Below, one piece after another: positions 6,101 through 9,393 of a DNA stretch of 9,393 bases. The translations under genes and the position numbers were made by a program. The notes under the pieces were generated by a model. That model saw only the letters and a list, made by a program, of their open reading frames with translations. It ran no database searches and was not told where the DNA came from. Every line of letters begins with the position of its first letter. The stretch's first letter is position 1. Source of the DNA: Deltaproteobacteria bacterium (GTDB lineage Bacteria; Desulfobacterota; GWC2-55-46); assembly GCA_016182705.1 (NCBI GenBank), contig JACPGA010000001.1, forward strand, positions 1 to 9,393, read 5' to 3'.

Positions 6101-7609
6101 ATGGAAGAATCCAGGGAAGAATCCAGAAAAACGGTATTCGACTATTTAGCCGTCTTTAAACACAGGAAGTGGCTTTTCATCGCCCCGCTCATCATAGGCA
6201 CGGTCGCGGGGCTCGTCGTGAGCTTCGAGCTGCCGGAAAAATACAGTTCCACGACGCTCATCCTGGTCGAAGAACAGCAGCTACCGGAAGAGTACGTCAT
6301 ACCCACTGACAAGACGCCGTTCAGCCAGAGGCTGAACGTCATCAGCCAGCAGATCCTCAGCAGGACAAGGCTCGAAAAGATAATAAGGGAGTTCGGCCTT
6401 TACAGCCAGACGGGCCCCGGGCTCATTGAAAAAGCCAAAAGCCTTATAACCGGGTCGGAAACTGAAGCGCCCACGCCTGACGAGATAATCGAGCAGATGC
6501 GCAGCGATATCCAGTTCACGGTCATAGGCGAGCAGAATTCGAAAAAACAGTCGGACTCCGGAGGAAACGCCTTTTCAATAACCTACAGCGGCGAGCAGCC
6601 GCAGACCACCATGCAGGTCACGAACACGCTTTCATCACTTTTCATTGAAGAGAACCTGAAGGCGCGCGAGCAGTATGCCGAAGGCACTTCCGAGTTTCTT
6701 TCTTCCGAACTCGATATGGCTCAGCAGGAACTGGAACAGCTGGAACAGCGGCTCAAGGATTTCAAGCAGGCGCACATGGGCACCCTTCCAGGCCAGCTCG
6801 ACGCTAATCTGCGCACACTTGACAGGCTCCAGCTCGAACTCCAGACCGTGACAGCCTCGCTCAAGACAAACGAGGACAGAAAGCAGGTCCTTGAAGAGCA
6901 GATGAAGTACAACGCGCCGATGGCTGTCACTCCCGCGATACAGAGCTCACTGGCCGGAGAGCTGGAAAGCGCGCGCGCAGAGCTCGGACAGATGCTTTCC
7001 GTCTTCAAGGAGAGCTATCCGGACGTAATCATAATGAAAAAACGCATTAAGGACCTTGAAAGACAGCTCCAGGGCGAAGCCGGAATTGAAGAGCCCACCA
7101 AAGAAGCTTCCGCGCCTCCGAAAGTCATGCACCCGGCGTACGCGGAACTTATGGCGGTGAAGTCGCAGATAACAACCTTGAGCCGGAGGGAATCAGGCAT
7201 CAGAAAGCAGCTTGAAGAGTACGCGAACAGGGTCGAGCTTACGCCCGCAAGCGAACAGCAGCTTACAGATCTTCAGAGGGACTATGACATCTCCCTTCAG
7301 AACTACCAGGCGCTGCTCGAGAAAAAGATGAGCGCGCGGCTTTCGGAAAACCTTGAAAAGCGCCAGAAGGGCGCGAGGTTCAGGGTCATCGACCCGGCAA
7401 ACCTTCCGCAGAGCCCTGACCAGCCCAACAAGCCCCTGGTCATGTCGCTTGGAGTGGCGGGTGGAGCCGCGGCTGGCGTAGCTCTCGTATTCCTTGTCGA
7501 GTTCCTGAATCCGGCGTTCAGAAAACCCGAGGACTTCGATGGGGTCATTGATTCACCGGTTCTTACGAGCATACCCCTTTTCCCGATAGAGCAAACGTCA
7601 AAACCGTAA
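6101..7609 (+). CDS. Polysaccharide chain-length determinant (Wzz/GumC-type, GNVR domain)
   Basis: Inner-membrane polysaccharide co-polymerase of 502 residues that sets polymer length and contacts its kinase. A short acidic/basic N terminus (EESREESR) and FDYLAVFKHRKWL lead to the first membrane helix at about 24-42. A long periplasmic region follows: a Wzz domain with KYSSTTLILVEEQ, then a coiled coil (about 200-275, rich in Glu/Gln/Leu) and another near 285-330. Next comes a GNVR-like segment (TPASEQQLTDLQRDYDIS, YQALLEKKMSARLSENLEK, FRVIDPANLP). A proline-rich stretch PQSPDQPNKP precedes the second membrane helix (about 446-469). A cytoplasmic tail of about 33 residues follows. No kinase domain is fused; the BY-kinase is a separate gene two places downstream, as in CapA/CapB-type pairs. 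The start at 6101 leaves four bases after the barrel gene. Confidence 0.92.
   Translation: MEESREESRKTVFDYLAVFKHRKWLFIAPLIIGTVAGLVVSFELPEKYSSTTLILVEEQQLPEEYVIPTDKTPFSQRLNVISQQILSRTRLEKIIREFGLYSQTGPGLIEKAKSLITGSETEAPTPDEIIEQMRSDIQFTVIGEQNSKKQSDSGGNAFSITYSGEQPQTTMQVTNTLSSLFIEENLKAREQYAEGTSEFLSSELDMAQQELEQLEQRLKDFKQAHMGTLPGQLDANLRTLDRLQLELQTVTASLKTNEDRKQVLEEQMKYNAPMAVTPAIQSSLAGELESARAELGQMLSVFKESYPDVIIMKKRIKDLERQLQGEAGIEEPTKEASAPPKVMHPAYAELMAVKSQITTLSRRESGIRKQLEEYANRVELTPASEQQLTDLQRDYDISLQNYQALLEKKMSARLSENLEKRQKGARFRVIDPANLPQSPDQPNKPLVMSLGVAGGAAAGVALVFLVEFLNPAFRKPEDFDGVIDSPVLTSIPLFPIEQTSKP
6104..6127 (+). repeat. 12-base tandem repeat at the start of the chain-length gene
   Basis: The unit GAAGAATCCAG plus G or A occurs twice in a row, encoding Glu-Glu-Ser-Arg twice in the cytoplasmic N terminus of the chain-length protein. 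It keeps frame, so copy-number change would only lengthen the tail. Confidence 0.7.
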
Positions 7610-7634
7610 ACCGCGTTTATCGCAAAAGGAAGGA

Positions 7635-8684
7635 ATGAAAGTGTTCAACCTGAACTGGTTCAAAAAACTGATTTTCTGGGACAGAGAAGACGATGCCCTG
7701 CTGGGCCCGGCGCCTATAGCCTCGCGCCCAGTGCGGGCGACCAGCCCTTACGGGACCTCGATATGGTCAGTCGGCGGAGGCAAGGGAGGCGTCGGGAAAA
7801 GCCTGGTGGCCTCGAACCTCGCGCTCGCGCTCTCCAGACAGGGGAAAAAAGTCCTCCTTGTAGACGCTGACCTCGGGGCCGCGAACCTGCATACGTTCCT
7901 TGGAATAGACGGAGGTAAAGGCGCCCTTTCGAGCTTCCTCAAAGACGAGATCTCTGATATAGGGTCGCTGATATCGAAGACCCCCTTCCCTAATCTCGAC
8001 CTTGTAAGCGGCGCGAAAGACTCACTTGACGTGGCCGACGTCAAAAACGCGCATATAATGAGGCTCAGGGAGGCCCTGAAAAAAGTCGAGTACGATTACG
8101 CTGTGCTTGATATCGGCCCAGGCACCTCGTCGAACCTCCTTGACATGTTCCTCATGGGCAACGAAGGCATAATACTATCTACTCCTGAGCCGACCACTAT
8201 AGAGAATAATTACAGGTTCCTCAAATGCCTGTACCTGAGACAAATAAAAAGCATCGCCGACTCCCAGGAGGACGGCGTACTGAACAGCATGCTCCAGAAG
8301 ATATTCAGCGACAAATGGTCCCAGAGAGTCAAGACAGTCTCCGACATAATGGAGCAGCTGTCGATGCTGGACTTCGACCAGGGCAGGATGCTCAGGGAAG
8401 ACCTCTCGGCCACGAGCATTTCAATGATAATGAACCAGACTAAAAGGGAAGAGGACGCGCGGATGGGGCCGTCCATACAGAGGGCCTGCGCAGATTACTT
8501 CGGAATGGACATAGGCTACCTCGGTTCGGTTGGCTACGAAGATTGCGTGAGCGAGTCAATAAGGACAAGAAGACCATTGGTGATGCACTACAGCGCCTCC
8601 GCGGCGGCAAGGTCTCTGGAAGCATGTCTCGGGAAGCTGATGAACAGGGCAAACAAAAACCAACCTGTAACCATACAATTTTAA
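7635..8684 (+). CDS. MinD/FlhG-like P-loop ATPase of the polysaccharide operon
   Basis: Protein of 349 residues of the MinD/ParA/FlhG family. Deviant Walker A KGGVGKS is at residues 50-56 (signature K50, catalytic K55), the DADLGAANLHTFLG segment at 77-90, and Walker B AVLDIGPGTS at 156-165 with D159. STPEPTTIENNYRFLK at 182-197 and the later ISMIMNQTK strand (262-270) and YLGSVGYED region are FlhG-like. Two features stand out. Residues 1-17 (MKVFNLNWFKKLIFWDR) look like an amphipathic, membrane-binding helix placed before the ATPase domain, and about 60 helical residues (198-260) are inserted where MinD has a short link. ATG 7635 follows AAAAGGAAGG. It lies 25 bases after the chain-length gene and 10 before the kinase. 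Role unknown; it may position or regulate the export machine. It should not be called minD or flhG without further evidence. Confidence 0.83.
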   Translation: MKVFNLNWFKKLIFWDREDDALLGPAPIASRPVRATSPYGTSIWSVGGGKGGVGKSLVASNLALALSRQGKKVLLVDADLGAANLHTFLGIDGGKGALSSFLKDEISDIGSLISKTPFPNLDLVSGAKDSLDVADVKNAHIMRLREALKKVEYDYAVLDIGPGTSSNLLDMFLMGNEGIILSTPEPTTIENNYRFLKCLYLRQIKSIADSQEDGVLNSMLQKIFSDKWSQRVKTVSDIMEQLSMLDFDQGRMLREDLSATSISMIMNQTKREEDARMGPSIQRACADYFGMDIGYLGSVGYEDCVSESIRTRRPLVMHYSASAAARSLEACLGKLMNRANKNQPVTIQF

Positions 8685-8694
8685 AAAGGAACCC

Positions 8695-9393
8695 ATGGAG
8701 CAGAAAAAAGAAAAAACCTATTACGAGATCCTGGACGTAAAGGCTACGGCTCCTCCCGGCGAAATCGAACAAGCGTACAGGAAATCGAAATCGCTCTACG
8801 ACGGCGACTCAATGGCCCTGTACTCTTTGTACTCGGCTGAGGAGAGGGCCGAAAAGCTCAAGCAGCTCGAAGACATCAGGCAGATCCTCACAGACCCGAT
8901 GAAGAGAAAATCGTACGACGAGTATATAGGCAAACTTTCCATGGCAACCACGGCCGACCGCGCCAGCGCGCCCAACCCGGCCGCCAGGGATGTCTTTGAC
9001 GAGTACAACGAGGCAGGAGCGTTCAGGGACAGGATCAGCTTCAAAAAACAGCTCGCGATCATGAACGGAAAGGACACAATGATCTGCGAGAGGTACAGGA
9101 TACTTTACACCAGGCTCGAACAGCTGAGCATGAAAAAATCAATGAAGTCCTTCGCCGTCACCAGCGCTATTAAAGGAGAGGGCAAGACAGTAACTTCCCT
9201 GAACCTGGCGTGGCTCATGGCGAATGAATTCGGAAAAAAAGTGCTGCTCATCGAGAGCGACTTCAGGAGCCCCTCGATATCCTCGAGCTATCTCAGCATG
9301 GGCAGGCTCAACGGACTTGTGGATGTGATAAACGGGGAAGCTGACATAAGGTCCGCGATAAACAGGTTCGAGGATACTCGGCTGTACCTTCTT
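8695..9393 (+). CDS. Degenerate J-like domain fused to a CpsD/CapB-type tyrosine kinase (3' end outside window)
   Basis: The first 233 residues are visible. Residues 8-76 read as a J-domain-like fold: TYYEILDVKATA, EIEQAYRKSKSLY and the closing LTDPMKRKSYDEY fit J-domain helices I-III, but the HPD tripeptide is missing (Y35-D-G-D), so Hsp70 stimulation is unlikely. After a linker (about 80-115), E132xxR135 resembles the ExxRxxR oligomerisation motif of BY-kinases, with Y138 in the last position. Walker A SAIKGEGKT is at 157-165. The Walker A' segment is VLLIESDFRSP (183-193), where the usual DxDxR reads E187-S-D189-F-R191. No membrane helix is visible, so the chain-length protein upstream would be its activator. 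ATG 8695 follows AAAGGA with four bases between. The C-terminal Walker B and tyrosine cluster lie outside the window, so kinase activity cannot be judged. Confidence 0.85.
   Translation, partial: MEQKKEKTYYEILDVKATAPPGEIEQAYRKSKSLYDGDSMALYSLYSAEERAEKLKQLEDIRQILTDPMKRKSYDEYIGKLSMATTADRASAPNPAARDVFDEYNEAGAFRDRISFKKQLAIMNGKDTMICERYRILYTRLEQLSMKKSMKSFAVTSAIKGEGKTVTSLNLAWLMANEFGKKVLLIESDFRSPSISSSYLSMGRLNGLVDVINGEADIRSAINRFEDTRLYLL

Noticed and set aside
7635..8684. Assignment as cell-division minD or flagellar flhG
   Set aside because: No minC, minE or flagellar genes are nearby, and the N-terminal helix and internal insertion differ from both; the family name is kept but no gene symbol given.
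3929..9393. PEP-CTERM/exosortase (XrtA) locus
   Set aside because: The order of export, chain-length and kinase genes is compatible, but no exosortase or PEP-CTERM protein is in the window, so it cannot be claimed.

Overview
The window is one strand of closely packed genes. It comes from a GC-rich Gram-negative bacterium: it carries a secretin, an outer-membrane beta-barrel with a C-terminal aromatic residue, and an outer-membrane polysaccharide export protein. Isoleucine is written very often as ATA and arginine as AGG throughout, an unusual habit for GC-rich DNA. With the gene content this suggests a deltaproteobacterial (Desulfobacterota-like) or similar lineage. That placement is inference, not a firm assignment.

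Layout: (1) Bases 1-3697 hold the 3' part of gspD, then complete gspE and gspF: the secretin, assembly ATPase and inner-membrane platform of a type II secretion system. No pseudopilin gene follows gspF. (2) Bases 3698-3928 are non-coding and hold a hairpin followed by a T tract and a weak sigma-54-like promoter candidate. (3) Bases 3929 to the end look like an exopolysaccharide export and assembly operon. In order these are a zinc-ribbon/PilZ protein (c-di-GMP sensor), a short periplasmic OPX/Wza-type export protein, a beta-barrel of the exopolysaccharide-associated porin type, a GumC/Wzz-type chain-length protein, a MinD/FlhG-like ATPase, and a tyrosine kinase of the CpsD/CapB type fused to a degenerate J-like domain. 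The kinase is cut by the window end.

How the parts fit (inference from families): the chain-length protein and the BY-kinase form the inner-membrane polymerisation-control pair. The short OPX protein bridges the periplasm and the barrel supplies the outer-membrane pore that the OPX protein appears to lack. The PilZ protein could tie the system to c-di-GMP. The MinD-like ATPase, with a possible N-terminal membrane-binding helix and a helical insertion, has no standard place in such a pathway. With the J-like/kinase fusion it is the most unusual part of the window. No glycosyltransferase, flippase, polymerase, exosortase, RNA gene, mobile element or CRISPR array is visible here.
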